Assembly (NCBI GenBank): GCA_049511715.1
Contig: JBEKXU010000035.1
Location: 1 to 33,943, forward strand
Direction: 5' to 3'
DNA: 33,943 nt
Source: JBEKHT01 sp049511715
Lineage (GTDB): Bacteria > Chloroflexota > Anaerolineae > Anaerolineales > RBG-16-64-43
Shown: positions 16,185-24,827 of the stretch, piece after piece
Layout: each line of letters starts with the position of its first letter
Position numbering within the stretch: the first letter of the stretch is position 1
Position numbers and translations under genes: made by a program
Notes under the pieces: model-generated
What the model was told of the DNA's origin: nothing
Databases searched by the model: none
The model's input: the letters and a program-made list of their open reading frames with translations, nothing else

Positions 16185-16963
16185 GGGGGAGTTTTCTCGC
16201 CGGGCCTCCGCCCTCCAGACCGCCGCCCAGGCCCACTCAATCGGCATTAGAGTGCCTTCGTCTTCCGCAACGCGTTGTGCCAAGCCTGTCCGCAATTACA
16301 AACAAAACCGGTTCTCTTCGTACCCCTCCTCCAGGCGCAAACCAGATGGAGCCAGCCTGCATCCTTCCCGCCACGGAAAAGCTCCTCACTCTGCGTCTGT
16401 GCCGCGGCCAGAAGGGGCGCTTGGCCGTGCAGGCGTGACCTACCCATATTTCATTTCTCGTGGTATTCTCCGGCCGCCCCGTCTCGCGGGAGAAAAGAAC
16501 CCCAAGGGGATTGCAGGCACAGAAAAGCGTTTGAGCTTGTGCCGGCGACCGGCCTGCTCACCCAGGCCCGCCCTTGCGCTCGTTTCCTGGGCAGGCGCGA
16601 CAGCCGCAAGCGCCCCGGATTGTTCCGGCCTGGGGCAGGTCTCGGATGCCCTGACACAAGCCTTTGCTCACCCGCTGGGGACGCCAGAAATCCTGGCCGT
16701 TCGCCTCCGGCCGGGTCGAGGGGCCGCCGCGGAGGCCTTTCCGAAGGCACCTCTCCTGCGCAGGGCAATGGAGAAGCGCTCGCGCAGATCGGAATTCGGA
16801 CCCCCCGGGCAAGTAGCGGCAAGGCATTCCAGCGGGAGACTCGCCTGGACGCAGGGTCTGGTTGGAGAGCCGGATTGAGCACGAGTTACGGCTGCCCCGG
16901 CTGGCTGTGGTCTGTTATCGGATCAAGGGGCGCCCGGAACCGTTGAGACAAGAGGACTCTTTG
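16185..16963. other. Gene-free spacer between the divergent polymerase cassette and manC
   Basis: About 780 bp. Frames of about 210 and 220 codons on the plus strand overlap each other, have Arg/Pro/Ala-rich shuffled composition and no motif, so they are not called. No RNA gene, repeat array or terminator was recognised. Upstream signals for manC must lie here, but no well-spaced promoter was seen. Confidence 0.5.
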
Positions 16964-18061
16964 ATGGAGGCACCATTCTTCGCGGTCGTCATGGCAGGGG
17001 GAGGGGGCACGCGTCTTTGGCCGCTTTCGCGGCAAAAATGGCCCAAACAACTTCTGCCACTTTTCAACGGACGCTCCCTGTTTCGCGATGCAGTCGACAG
17101 GCTGGATCCCCTTTTCCCTGCCGAGCGCATCCTGGTGGTGGCGAATGCGGCCCTGCTCCCGGCCCTGCACAAGGAGGCCCCCCAGGTACCGCGGGGCAAT
17201 TTCCTATGCGAGCCGGAACCTCGCAGCACAGCGCCCGCCATCGCTCTTGCCACCGCTGAGATTGAGCATCGGTGCGGATCCGCTGTCATGGCCTGCCTGA
17301 CGGCCGACCATTACATCGCCGAGGAGGCTCGTTTTCGTGCCGTGCTGTCGGCGGCTCGAGATGTTGCTCAGCAGGGCTACTTGGTAACGCTGGGTATCGA
17401 TCCCACTTGCCCGGAAGTAGGTTATGGGTACATCGAGCGGGGGGATCCTCTCGGCCGCTATGGCGATTTCGAGGTCCACAAGGTGACAGCTTTCCGTGAG
17501 AAGCCGTCGGCGGAGGTCGCTAGAAGCTACTTGGCCGATGGCCGCCACTCGTGGAATTCAGGAATGTTCATTTGGAAAACAGAACAGATCGAAGAAGAGT
17601 TCCGTCTGCAATTGCCCGCAGTTGCAAAGGCGCTGGAAGAGATGAGGTCTGCGCTCGGCACGCGCAAAGCCAGAGAGGTGGTCCGACGAGTTTGGACATC
17701 GATGCCCAAGCAATCCCTCGACTATGGGATCATGGAGGGAGCCGAGCGGGTGGCGGTGATCCCGGTCCAAGGATTGGGCTGGACCGATGTGGGGAGTTGG
17801 GATGCCCTGCTTGATCTTTATCGGATTCATCCGGAACTGGCCACCCTCGGAAGCCCGCTTCATCTGGATCAAGGCTCGGACGGGCTGATCGTGCTCGGTC
17901 AGGCGAGCGATGGCCGATTGCTCACTACCGTCGGTCTGAAGGACATGATCCTGGTCGAAACGAAGGATGCGATCCTGGTCTGCGCTCGAGGGGCATCCCA
18001 GGGCGTCCGGCGAATTGTGGAGAGGCTAAGTGACCTGCCGGGTGGATCGAAATACCAGTGA
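16964..18061 (+). CDS. manC: Mannose-1-phosphate guanylyltransferase
   Basis: ManC makes GDP-mannose from mannose-1-phosphate and GTP, a precursor for exopolysaccharide, glycans or mannosylated solutes. The 365-aa protein has the nucleotidyltransferase signature AGGGGTRLWPLSRQKWPKQ (about residues 11-29), LTADHYI, and the sugar-binding region SWNSGMFIWKTEQ; SLDYGIMEGAERV and GWTDVGSWDAL follow. It is the short form, without the C-terminal mannose-6-phosphate isomerase cupin. ATG 16964 is chosen for the MEAPFFAVVMAGG start and the GAGGA site; the open frame extends upstream but is not conserved-looking. topA follows after 46 bp on the same strand. Confidence 0.94.
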   Translation: MEAPFFAVVMAGGGGTRLWPLSRQKWPKQLLPLFNGRSLFRDAVDRLDPLFPAERILVVANAALLPALHKEAPQVPRGNFLCEPEPRSTAPAIALATAEIEHRCGSAVMACLTADHYIAEEARFRAVLSAARDVAQQGYLVTLGIDPTCPEVGYGYIERGDPLGRYGDFEVHKVTAFREKPSAEVARSYLADGRHSWNSGMFIWKTEQIEEEFRLQLPAVAKALEEMRSALGTRKAREVVRRVWTSMPKQSLDYGIMEGAERVAVIPVQGLGWTDVGSWDALLDLYRIHPELATLGSPLHLDQGSDGLIVLGQASDGRLLTTVGLKDMILVETKDAILVCARGASQGVRRIVERLSDLPGGSKYQ

Positions 18062-18107
18062 GACTGCCCAGAGCCGGTTATTGGGATGAGGAGCCGCAAA
18101 AGGTCCC

Positions 18108-20423
18108 ATGGAAGCCTATTGCGTAAAGTGCAAAGCCAAACGTGAGGTCAAAGATCCTCAACCGGTATTCCTTGCCAACGGTCGTCCTGCCATTCGAGGG
18201 ACATGCACCGTTTGCGGGACGAAGGTGCAGCGGTTGGGCCGGACGCCCGATCACGACCGCCTTCCCCCAGCGCCAGCTGTGGTCGCACCTGTTCGGAGGA
18301 AGGTCAAGAGGTCGGGCAGCCTGGTGATCGTCGAATCCCCAACCAAGGCCAAGACCGTCGGCCGTTTTCTCGGGCGCGGCTACAACGTGAGAGCTTCCGT
18401 TGGACACGTGCGCGACCTTCTGCGATCCCAGCTCTCCGTGGATGTGGAGAACGGATTTGCCCCGAAGTACCGCGTGCCCAATGAGAAGCGTGAGGTTGTA
18501 CGTGAGCTCAAGGCGGCGGCCGGCAAGGCGCAGGAAATCTACCTGGCGACGGACCCGGACCGGGAGGGGGAGGCGATTGCCTGGCACCTCCTCGAAGCAG
18601 CAGAGCTAGATCCCGAGAGGACCCGGCGTGTGGCTTTTCACGAGATCACGCGGCCCGGAGTCGAGGAAGCCTTTGCCCATCCGCGTGGCCTCGACATGGA
18701 CTTGGTGAATGCCCAACAGGCGCGTCGTATCCTCGATCGGCTGGTCGGCTACTCGCTCAGTCCCTTGCTATGGGCAAAGGTGCGCAGCCGCCTTTCCGCA
18801 GGCCGCGTACAGTCGGTCGCTCTGCGATTGGTGGTCGAACGCGAGCGCGAGATCCAATCCTTTGCCCCGGAAGAATACTGGACTGTCGAAGCAGAGCTGG
18901 CCCGCGCTTCGGACGAGGGGAGCTTCCGCGCGCGCTTGGTCCGGATCGATGACCAGGAGCCAGGTTTTGGCAGCCAGAGCGAGGTGACACCCTCTCTGGA
19001 GGACCTGCAGGGGGCGTCGTTTGTCGTCCGCCATGTCAAGCGAGGAGAGCGCCGGCGAAATCCCCCGGCGCCCTTTACCACCTCCGCCCTTCAGCAGGAA
19101 GCTTCCAAGCGTCTCGGATTCTCTCCGAAGAAGACCATGGTCCTGGCGCAGCAGCTCTATGAAGGCGTGGATCTGGGCGAAGCCGGGATGGTGGGGCTGG
19201 TCACCTACATGCGCACGGATTCCGCTCAGGTTTCCGCCCAAGCCCAGTCTGAGGCGCGAGAGTATATCGAGCGACGATTTGGAAAGGAGTATCTTCCGGA
19301 TCATCCCCCCCAATATAAGACTCGGACCCGGAGCGCCCAGGAGGCCCACGAAGCCATCCGTCCCACCTCAGTGCAACGCAGTCCCCAGGGCGTGGATAGC
19401 TATCTGACCAAGGATCAGCGCAAGCTGTACGTTCTTATTTGGCAGCGTTTCCTGGCCTCCCAGATGCTGCCTGCTCTCTATGACACGACCTCGGTGGAAA
19501 TAGAGGCCCGGCATTCCCACTTGTACCTCTTGCGCGCCTCGGGCGCCGCCCTGCGCTTCTCGGGCTACCTGGCGATTTATGAGGAAGCAAAGGATGAGGA
19601 TTCGCAGGGGGAGGGAGAGGAAAGCAACGGATTGCCTGACTTGGCGCAAGATGAACTCTTGCTCCTGAGAGGCCTTTGGCCCGAACAGCATTTCACCCAG
19701 CCGCCGCCCAGGTTTACCGAAGCTTCCCTGGTACGAGCCCTGGAGGAGAACGGAATCGGTCGGCCCTCGACCTACGCCCCAATTCTCTCGACGATCCAGC
19801 AGCGTGGCTATGTGACCTTGGAAAACCGGCGCTTGGTGCCCACAGAGACGGGCTACCTTGTGAATGACCTGCTGGTCCAGTACTTCCCGGGGATCATGGA
19901 CGTGAACTTCACCGCTCAGATGGAAGAGACCCTGGACGGCATTGCGTCGGGAGGGCGTGATTGGGTCCAGTCCCTGCGGGAGTTCTATGGGCCCTTTGCC
20001 GAGCGGGTGGCTGCTGCGCAAAAGGAGATTCCCAAGGTCAACAACGGCCCGGAACCCATTGGCCGGGATTGCCCCTTGTGTGGCAAACCTCTCGTGGTGC
20101 GCTATGGGCGCTATGGCAAGTTCATTGGTTGCTCCGATTTTCCCAAGTGTCGCCACATCGAGCCCTGGCTGGAAAGAATCGGCGTAGTCTGCCCGAAGGA
20201 CGGAGGCGAACTCGTGGAACGGAGGACCCGCAAGGGGCGTACGTTCTACGCCTGCGCCAATTACCCCACCTGCGACTTTTCCTCCTGGAAAAGGCCTCTG
20301 CCCTCCCCATGCCCGCAATGCGGAGGACTACTGGTGCAGGCCAATCGACATCTGGCCGACTGCACCAGCTGCCACAAGCAGTTCGTCCAAGACGAGCTGG
20401 AGTCCGAGCCAGAACCCGCCTAA
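18108..20423 (+). CDS. topA: DNA topoisomerase I with N-terminal zinc-ribbon extension
   Basis: Type IA topoisomerase that relaxes negative supercoils. The 771-aa protein begins with a four-cysteine ribbon (C5, C8, C33, C36) resembling DUF5679, fused ahead of the Toprim domain. Toprim has E76 in VESPTK and the metal triad D149, D151, E153 (TDPDREGEA). The active-site tyrosine is Y367 in TYMRTDS. The C-terminus holds topoisomerase zinc modules: CPLCGKPL...CSDFPKC, a C-x-x-D variant starting CPKDGG, and CPQCGGLL...CTSCHKQF. The N-terminal fusion is unusual relative to E. coli TopA, and I associate it with Chloroflexota. The start is clear because the ribbon begins at the ATG. Confidence 0.97.
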   Translation: MEAYCVKCKAKREVKDPQPVFLANGRPAIRGTCTVCGTKVQRLGRTPDHDRLPPAPAVVAPVRRKVKRSGSLVIVESPTKAKTVGRFLGRGYNVRASVGHVRDLLRSQLSVDVENGFAPKYRVPNEKREVVRELKAAAGKAQEIYLATDPDREGEAIAWHLLEAAELDPERTRRVAFHEITRPGVEEAFAHPRGLDMDLVNAQQARRILDRLVGYSLSPLLWAKVRSRLSAGRVQSVALRLVVEREREIQSFAPEEYWTVEAELARASDEGSFRARLVRIDDQEPGFGSQSEVTPSLEDLQGASFVVRHVKRGERRRNPPAPFTTSALQQEASKRLGFSPKKTMVLAQQLYEGVDLGEAGMVGLVTYMRTDSAQVSAQAQSEAREYIERRFGKEYLPDHPPQYKTRTRSAQEAHEAIRPTSVQRSPQGVDSYLTKDQRKLYVLIWQRFLASQMLPALYDTTSVEIEARHSHLYLLRASGAALRFSGYLAIYEEAKDEDSQGEGEESNGLPDLAQDELLLLRGLWPEQHFTQPPPRFTEASLVRALEENGIGRPSTYAPILSTIQQRGYVTLENRRLVPTETGYLVNDLLVQYFPGIMDVNFTAQMEETLDGIASGGRDWVQSLREFYGPFAERVAAAQKEIPKVNNGPEPIGRDCPLCGKPLVVRYGRYGKFIGCSDFPKCRHIEPWLERIGVVCPKDGGELVERRTRKGRTFYACANYPTCDFSSWKRPLPSPCPQCGGLLVQANRHLADCTSCHKQFVQDELESEPEPA

Positions 20424-20440
20424 CCGACTTTGGGCGGGCC

Positions 20441-20454
20441 GTGCCCGCGGGCAC
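20441..20454. repeat. Perfect 14-bp palindrome after topA
   Basis: GTGCCCGCGGGCAC is a perfect palindrome 18 bp after the topA stop. It can fold as a short hairpin but has no T-tract, so it is at best a weak terminator or RNA 3'-end stabiliser. Confidence 0.3.
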
Positions 20455-20517
20455 AACTCCTGCATCCCCTTGGCTGTTCCCCCTCCGGGATTGGCCTCAG
20501 GCAGGAAACCATGGAAT

Positions 20518-20546
20518 TTGCCAGGGCGGCGGCGTCTATGTAAAAT
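20518..20546 (+). promoter_or_regulatory. Promoter of the NUDIX gene
   Basis: TTGCCA (20518-20523) and TAAAAT (20541-20546) are separated by exactly 17 bp. Transcription would start near 20553, 70 nt before the chosen ATG. Confidence 0.7.
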
Positions 20547-20622
20547 CGGATGAGGGGGTTCGCCGAGGGCCGAGCCTTCCCGGAGGCCCAGGCGGGGGTT
20601 GGGCAGTTCGCGTGCTGGGTCC

Positions 20623-21111
20623 ATGGCGGAAAGATTCAAACTCATCTCGGCGGTGCACCTTTTCTTGATCCGCGAGGGGAGAATCCTTCTTTTGCGTCGC
20701 TTCAACACGGGTTGGGGCGATGGGCTGCTGAGCGTCGTGGCCGGGCACCTTGACGGAGGGGAGGAGGTGAAAGCGGCGACGATGCGTGAGGCCCGGGAAG
20801 AAGTGGGGATTAAGGTCCAGGCCGATCAGCTCCGCGTCGTGGGGGTGATGCATCGCAGGGAGGGAGACGAAAGAATTGACTTCTTCCTCACCGCCCAGAT
20901 CTGGGAGGGAGAGGTCCGCAACTGCGAACCTCAGCGCTGCAGTGAGTTGTTGTGGGCCGAACTAACCAACCTGCCTGCGGATCTGGTCCCCTACGTCAGG
21001 CAAGCCATTGAGAACTCCCAACGCGGGATTTGGTTTCAAAGCTACGGATGGGTGGAGGCGGAGCGGGAGAGCGGTCTTGTGAAGGGTCAGACCGGGCAGA
21101 GTACGGCTTGA
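20623..21111 (+). CDS. NUDIX hydrolase
   Basis: A 162-aa pyrophosphohydrolase of the MutT/NUDIX superfamily. The full NUDIX box GX5EX7REUXEEXGU is present at residues 41-63 (G41, E47, R55-E56, E59-E60, G62), so it should be metal-dependent and active. Substrate cannot be deduced; the family cleaves nucleoside diphosphates linked to another moiety. ATG 20623 is preferred over an in-frame TTG at 20599 because MAERFKLISAVHLFLI is a typical NUDIX start, although neither has a strong ribosome binding site. A correctly spaced promoter lies upstream. Confidence 0.9.
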   Translation: MAERFKLISAVHLFLIREGRILLLRRFNTGWGDGLLSVVAGHLDGGEEVKAATMREAREEVGIKVQADQLRVVGVMHRREGDERIDFFLTAQIWEGEVRNCEPQRCSELLWAELTNLPADLVPYVRQAIENSQRGIWFQSYGWVEAERESGLVKGQTGQSTA

Positions 21112-21160
21112 GGTCCCGGCGGGCGCCGAGGGCCTCGTCCGCCAAGGAGGCAGGATTCTG

Positions 21161-22213
21161 ATGAAATCAATACCCAATCGAATCAGGAATCCCTGGGTGA
21201 CCGCTGCCTTGGGTTTCCTCGTGGGCTTGCTCATCGGCCTGCCAGTCCTGGGCTGGTGGGTCTGGCCGATCCAGTGGACCGACGCCACCCCGGCACAGCT
21301 TCGTGAGGACTACCGCTTGGACTACCTGCGGATGACGGTGCTCTCCTACAGTCTCACCGGGGATGGCAACGTCGCACGACAGAGGTTTGCCGCTCTGGGG
21401 CCGGGCAGCGCGGAATTGTTCAGCTTCCTGCAGCAAGATCCCAGCATGGATCCCAAGCAACTCAGCGCCTTCCTGCCCGTGGTTTCTGACTTGATTCCGA
21501 CGGTTCAGGGGACGGCAACGCCGCCGGTACCTGTCGCTACGCCGGCAGCAGCCCCGGCCGGAAGATCCACCGTGGTCTTGTTGCTTGCGGCCTGCCTGGT
21601 GACTTTGGTCCTGGGGGCAGCGCTTCTGTTCTTGCTCCGGCTGCGCCGATCTCGAGGGGCGGCCTCGGAGCCCGGTGGCCCGCAGCCGGAGGAGGTCTCT
21701 GCCTCAGTGGAGAGCGTGAGCGCCCTCCCAGAAGCGCCGATCGCCCCCGCGACACGGTCCGCTCCGCCCTCCCCGGCCCCGAGCTCCGGTCCTTTGGACC
21801 GGTTCGTCACCACCTATGTGCAGGGAGACGATCTCTACGAGGACAGCTTTACCATCAATTCGCCGGCAGGAGAGTTCCTGGGTGAGTGCGGGGTGGGAAT
21901 CTCGGAGCCGATTGGGGTGGGGGAGCCGAAGAAGGTGACGGCCTTCGAGGTCTGGCTCTTTGACAAGCGGGATACGCGGACTTCCACCTACGTGCTGATG
22001 AGCGAGTATGCGTTTAAGAAAGAGGACCTTCGCCAGCGCCTGGCCCCTCGGGGAACTCCCCTCCAAGCCAGTTCGGGCTCGGAGTTCCTCATGGAGACCC
22101 AGACCCTGCAGGCCCGGGTCCAGATTCGTGAGCTCCAGTACGGACGGGGACCGCTGCCGGCCAATTCCTTCTTTGATCGGCTGACCCTTCAGCTCGAGGT
22201 TTCGTCCCGCTAA
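21161..22213 (+). CDS. Two-TM protein with a large C-terminal soluble domain, unknown function
   Basis: 350 aa, no named domain recognised. A first membrane helix lies at about residues 13-35 and is followed by a roughly 90-residue segment beginning PIQWTDATPAQLREDY. A Pro/Ala-rich linker precedes a second helix (about 137-160), a second low-complexity linker (about 165-210) and a compact C-terminal domain (about 215-350) containing ECGVGISEPIG and FEVWLFDKRDT. Topology implies an extracytoplasmic loop between the helices and a cytoplasmic C-terminal domain. AAGGAGG lies about 10 bp before ATG 21161. I have an impression of similar proteins in Anaerolineae genomes but cannot verify it. Confidence 0.75.
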   Translation: MKSIPNRIRNPWVTAALGFLVGLLIGLPVLGWWVWPIQWTDATPAQLREDYRLDYLRMTVLSYSLTGDGNVARQRFAALGPGSAELFSFLQQDPSMDPKQLSAFLPVVSDLIPTVQGTATPPVPVATPAAAPAGRSTVVLLLAACLVTLVLGAALLFLLRLRRSRGAASEPGGPQPEEVSASVESVSALPEAPIAPATRSAPPSPAPSSGPLDRFVTTYVQGDDLYEDSFTINSPAGEFLGECGVGISEPIGVGEPKKVTAFEVWLFDKRDTRTSTYVLMSEYAFKKEDLRQRLAPRGTPLQASSGSEFLMETQTLQARVQIRELQYGRGPLPANSFFDRLTLQLEVSSR

Positions 22214-22274
22214 CGCCGCCCTACGGCTTGGGTCGAACTCGTGGAAAGGGCGGACTCCCCCTAACTGCCGGACC

Positions 22275-22299
22275 CCTGCGGACCTACTCAATCCGCAGG
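22275..22299. terminator. Hairpin at the convergent end of greA
   Basis: CCTGCGGA (22275-22282) and TCCGCAGG (22292-22299) form a perfect 8-bp stem overlapping the last codons and stop of greA, opposite the end of the plus-strand two-TM gene. It lacks a clear T-tract on either strand, so terminator function is uncertain. Confidence 0.35.
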
Positions 22300-22751
22300 A
22301 TCTTCAAATTCACGATCCCCGCCGGAGTCTGCACCTGGACGAGCTCGCCGACCCGGTGGCCGAGTAGGGCACTGCCAATGGGAGATTCGTGGGAGATCTT
22401 CCCGGCCCGGGGGTCGGCCTCTTTGGATCCAACCAGCACGAAAGTTTCGGGATCGGCATTGGTTTCGGCCACGGTCACGCGGCAGCCCAGTTCAATCGCC
22501 TCCTTGGGCCCCAGGCTCGGCTGGACAATGCGGGCGTGTCTGAGGACGCCCTCCAGTTCCAGAATCCGTCCCTCGAGGAAGGACTGGGCCTCCTTGGCAG
22601 AGGCGTAGTCTGCGTTTTCGGAAAGATCCCCCTGTTGAACCGCAGCGCGCAACCTCTGGGCCAGAGCCAGGCGGGCCGGACCCTTGAGATTCTCCAGTTC
22701 CTCCCTCAGTCGGCGCGCGCCTTCGGGGGTCAGTAAGGTTTCTTCGCTCAT
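22284..22751 (-). CDS. greA: Transcription elongation factor GreA
   Basis: GreA rescues backtracked RNA polymerase by stimulating transcript cleavage. The 155-aa protein has the N-terminal coiled coil (LTPEGARRLREELENLK) with the acidic tip GDLSENADYASAKEAQ (about residues 42-57). The C-terminal FKBP-like domain has GSALLGHRVGE and ends with VNLKILRIE. ATG 22749-22751 gives the canonical MSEETLLTPEG start; longer frames upstream are not family-like. It lies 73 bp downstream of dgt on the same strand and is probably co-transcribed. Confidence 0.95.
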   Translation of the reverse strand: MSEETLLTPEGARRLREELENLKGPARLALAQRLRAAVQQGDLSENADYASAKEAQSFLEGRILELEGVLRHARIVQPSLGPKEAIELGCRVTVAETNADPETFVLVGSKEADPRAGKISHESPIGSALLGHRVGELVQVQTPAGIVNLKILRIE

Positions 22752-22824
22752 CGTGTTCCCCCCATGGATAGCTTCCTCTTCCCCTCCGGGCCGCGTCGTC
22801 CGGGGCCTAGCCGGCCCTCGGCGG

Positions 22825-23976
22825 TCAAGGCTTGGTGTAAGGATCAAACAGCTTCTGATGTTCCTCCAAGGCGAACCGATCGGTCATCCCGGCGATGTAG
22901 TCGCACACCACCCGCCGAAAATCTGCGCTCGTCGCGCGGACCTGCACGCTCGGGGGAAGGATTTCGGGCGCCTCGACGTAGGCCGCGAAGAGATCACTGA
23001 GGAACCGCTCTGCCTTGACGGCCATCCTCACAACTCGAAAGTGCCGATACATGTGAGCATAGAGAAAGGGCTTGAGCTGCTTCATGGAGGCGTCCAGTTC
23101 CTCGCCAAAGCCGATGACATTGAAAGCAAGTTGTTGCAGCTCCTCTCGCGTGGTCACGCCGCTGCGGGCTATGCGCCTCTCCGTGGATTCGACTACGTCG
23201 GTGACCGACCGGCCAATGAAGCGGCGGATCAATTGGTGACGGGTAAGCTCCTCCAACGGCCCAGTGTGCCAGCCGATGCTCTCCCGCAGAGATTGCCAGA
23301 TGGCCAATTGCTCGAGATCTTCTGATCGGATCATCTCCGACCGCAACCCGTCATCCAGGTCGTGGGTCGTATAGGCCAGCTCATCCGCCAAGTTGGTGAT
23401 CTGCGCCTCGAGATGACCTCTCAGGCTCGGGTCATAGCTCGCGGCGTCCGCGATGTCATACTCGGTTTCGTGCTTGACGATCCCCTCGCGAGTCTCCCAA
23501 GTCAGGTTCAGCCCCGGGAACTCGGGGTACCTGCGCTCGAGTTGAGTGACGATCCGCAGAGACTGTTTGTTGTGGTCGAATCCCCCGTAGTCCTTCATGA
23601 TCCGTGCCAGAGCGACTTCGCCTGAATGTCCGAAAGGAGGGTGGCCGAGGTCATGCGCCAGACAGATGGCCTCCACCAGGTCCTCATTGGCGCCCAACGC
23701 TCGTGCGATAGACCTTCCGATCTGAGCCACCTCGAGGGTGTGGGTCAGCCGTGTGCGGTAATAGTCGCCCTCATAAATGATAAAAACCTGGGTCTTGTGC
23801 TCAAGTCGTCGAAAGGCCGTAGTGTGCAAAATCCGGTCGCGGTCCCGCTGGAAGGCTGTGCGATAAGCCGCCTCGTTCTCTGGGTATTCGCGCCCCCTGG
23901 ACATCGCGCTCAGGCAGGCATAAGGGGCGAGCCGTTCAACTTCACCAGCTTCCATGGCCTGTCGTGTGATGAACAT
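22825..23976 (-). CDS. dgt: Deoxyguanosinetriphosphate triphosphohydrolase-like protein (HD domain)
   Basis: dNTP triphosphohydrolases cut dNTPs to deoxynucleoside and tripolyphosphate, controlling nucleotide pools. The 383-aa protein has the HD-domain residues in RTRLTHTLEVAQIGRS and CLAHDLGHPPFGHSGE, the QRDRDRILHTTAFRRLEHKTQV segment typical of Dgt, and HETEYDI. ATG 23974-23976 is chosen because GGAGA lies just upstream. The gene is divergent from the response regulator and has its own promoter with a 17-bp spacer; greA follows. Confidence 0.93.
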   Translation of the reverse strand: MFITRQAMEAGEVERLAPYACLSAMSRGREYPENEAAYRTAFQRDRDRILHTTAFRRLEHKTQVFIIYEGDYYRTRLTHTLEVAQIGRSIARALGANEDLVEAICLAHDLGHPPFGHSGEVALARIMKDYGGFDHNKQSLRIVTQLERRYPEFPGLNLTWETREGIVKHETEYDIADAASYDPSLRGHLEAQITNLADELAYTTHDLDDGLRSEMIRSEDLEQLAIWQSLRESIGWHTGPLEELTRHQLIRRFIGRSVTDVVESTERRIARSGVTTREELQQLAFNVIGFGEELDASMKQLKPFLYAHMYRHFRVVRMAVKAERFLSDLFAAYVEAPEILPPSVQVRATSADFRRVVCDYIAGMTDRFALEEHQKLFDPYTKP

Positions 23977-23998
23977 GCTTTCTCCGAAACGATGGCGC

Positions 23999-24027
23999 AG
24001 TGTAACAGAGCGAGTCAGGCTTGTCAA
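23999..24027 (-). promoter_or_regulatory. Promoter of dgt-greA
   Basis: On the minus strand, consensus -35 TTGACA (24022-24027) is separated by exactly 17 bp from TACACT (23999-24004), giving a start about 15-20 bp before the dgt ATG. Its -35 occupies the same DNA as the -35 of the divergent response-regulator promoter. Confidence 0.8.
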
Positions 24028-24049
24028 CGGGTTGTGAATCAATTATGCT
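24021..24049 (+). promoter_or_regulatory. Promoter of the response regulator gene
   Basis: TTGTCA (24021-24026) and TATGCT (24044-24049) are spaced by exactly 17 bp. The -35 overlaps that of the opposing dgt promoter by five bases, so the two promoters probably cannot be occupied at once. Confidence 0.7.
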
Positions 24050-24107
24050 TATCGCGGGTAGCTCGCGCCGCAAAGAGAGGAAGCCCCAAAGGGGGGAAGG
24101 TGCTGAC

Positions 24108-24761
24108 ATGCCGCATCAAAGAATCGTTCTGGTTGACGACCACGAGGTGGTTCGCCTGGGGCTGAAGTCGCTTCTGGAGCGCCATCACGGGTTTGAAGTC
24201 GTCGCGGAAGCTAGCACGGCACGTGAGGCGGTGGAGAAGTGCGTGGCCTACAAGCCGGATGTTGTGGTCATGGATATCCGCCTGCCTGGAGGCTCGGGGA
24301 TAGAGGCCTGCCAGGAGATCACCCAACGGCTGCCGGACACCAAAGTGATCATGCTGACCTCATATGCCGAGGATGAGATGCTCTTTTCTGCGATTCGTGC
24401 AGGAGCTGCAGGATATGTTCTGAAACAAATCGGGGGGCAAGATCTGGTGCGCGCCATCGAAACCGTCGGCCGGGGGGAGGCCCTTCTCGACTCTGCTGTG
24501 ACAAAACGGGTATTCGCGGAGATGCGGAAGGTGGCCCGGGAAGAGGAAGCTTCAGCCTTCTCGGAGCTCACCCAGCAGGAAATGCACGTCCTGCAGTTGG
24601 TGGCGGAGGGCAAGACCAATCGCGAGATTGCTCAGGCTCTGTTCCTGGGAGAGGGGACGGTTCGCAACTACGTCTCCAGCATTCTCTCCAAACTCAATGT
24701 GGCGAACCGGGCCGAGGCCGCCGCCTATGCCGTGGCTCACAACCTCAAGGATTATTTATAG
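24108..24761 (+). CDS. NarL/FixJ-family response regulator
   Basis: A 217-aa two-component regulator. The receiver domain (residues 1-120) has acidic pocket D10-D11, phosphoacceptor D56 (VVMDIRLPGG), T86-type switch (MLTSYAEDE) and K107 (YVLKQIGG). The LuxR-type helix-turn-helix spans about 150-212 (LTQQEMHVLQLVAEGKTNREIAQALFLGEGTVRNYV, read in parts). It resembles DevR/LiaR-like regulators. ATG 24108 follows GGGGGGAAGG and yields the canonical receiver start. No histidine kinase is adjacent, so it is an orphan regulator; its target cannot be read from context. A strong terminator follows. Confidence 0.93.
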   Translation: MPHQRIVLVDDHEVVRLGLKSLLERHHGFEVVAEASTAREAVEKCVAYKPDVVVMDIRLPGGSGIEACQEITQRLPDTKVIMLTSYAEDEMLFSAIRAGAAGYVLKQIGGQDLVRAIETVGRGEALLDSAVTKRVFAEMRKVAREEEASAFSELTQQEMHVLQLVAEGKTNREIAQALFLGEGTVRNYVSSILSKLNVANRAEAAAYAVAHNLKDYL

Positions 24762-24790
24762 ATTCTGGCATGGTCCAGGCGGGCGTCGAG

Positions 24791-24827
24791 AACGGCCGGC
24801 CGGGTGCACGCCGACCGTTTTTCTTTT
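24791..24827 (+). terminator. Intrinsic terminator of the response regulator gene
   Basis: AACGGCCGGC (24791-24800) pairs with GCCGACCGTT (24810-24819) with one mismatch, followed by TTTTTCTTTT. It lies 30 bp after the stop codon. Confidence 0.85.

Noticed and set aside
16252..16946. Plus-strand frames of 208 and 223 codons upstream of manC
   Set aside because: Two different frames of equal length over the same DNA with shuffled composition and no domain; the second overlaps the region expected to hold manC signals.
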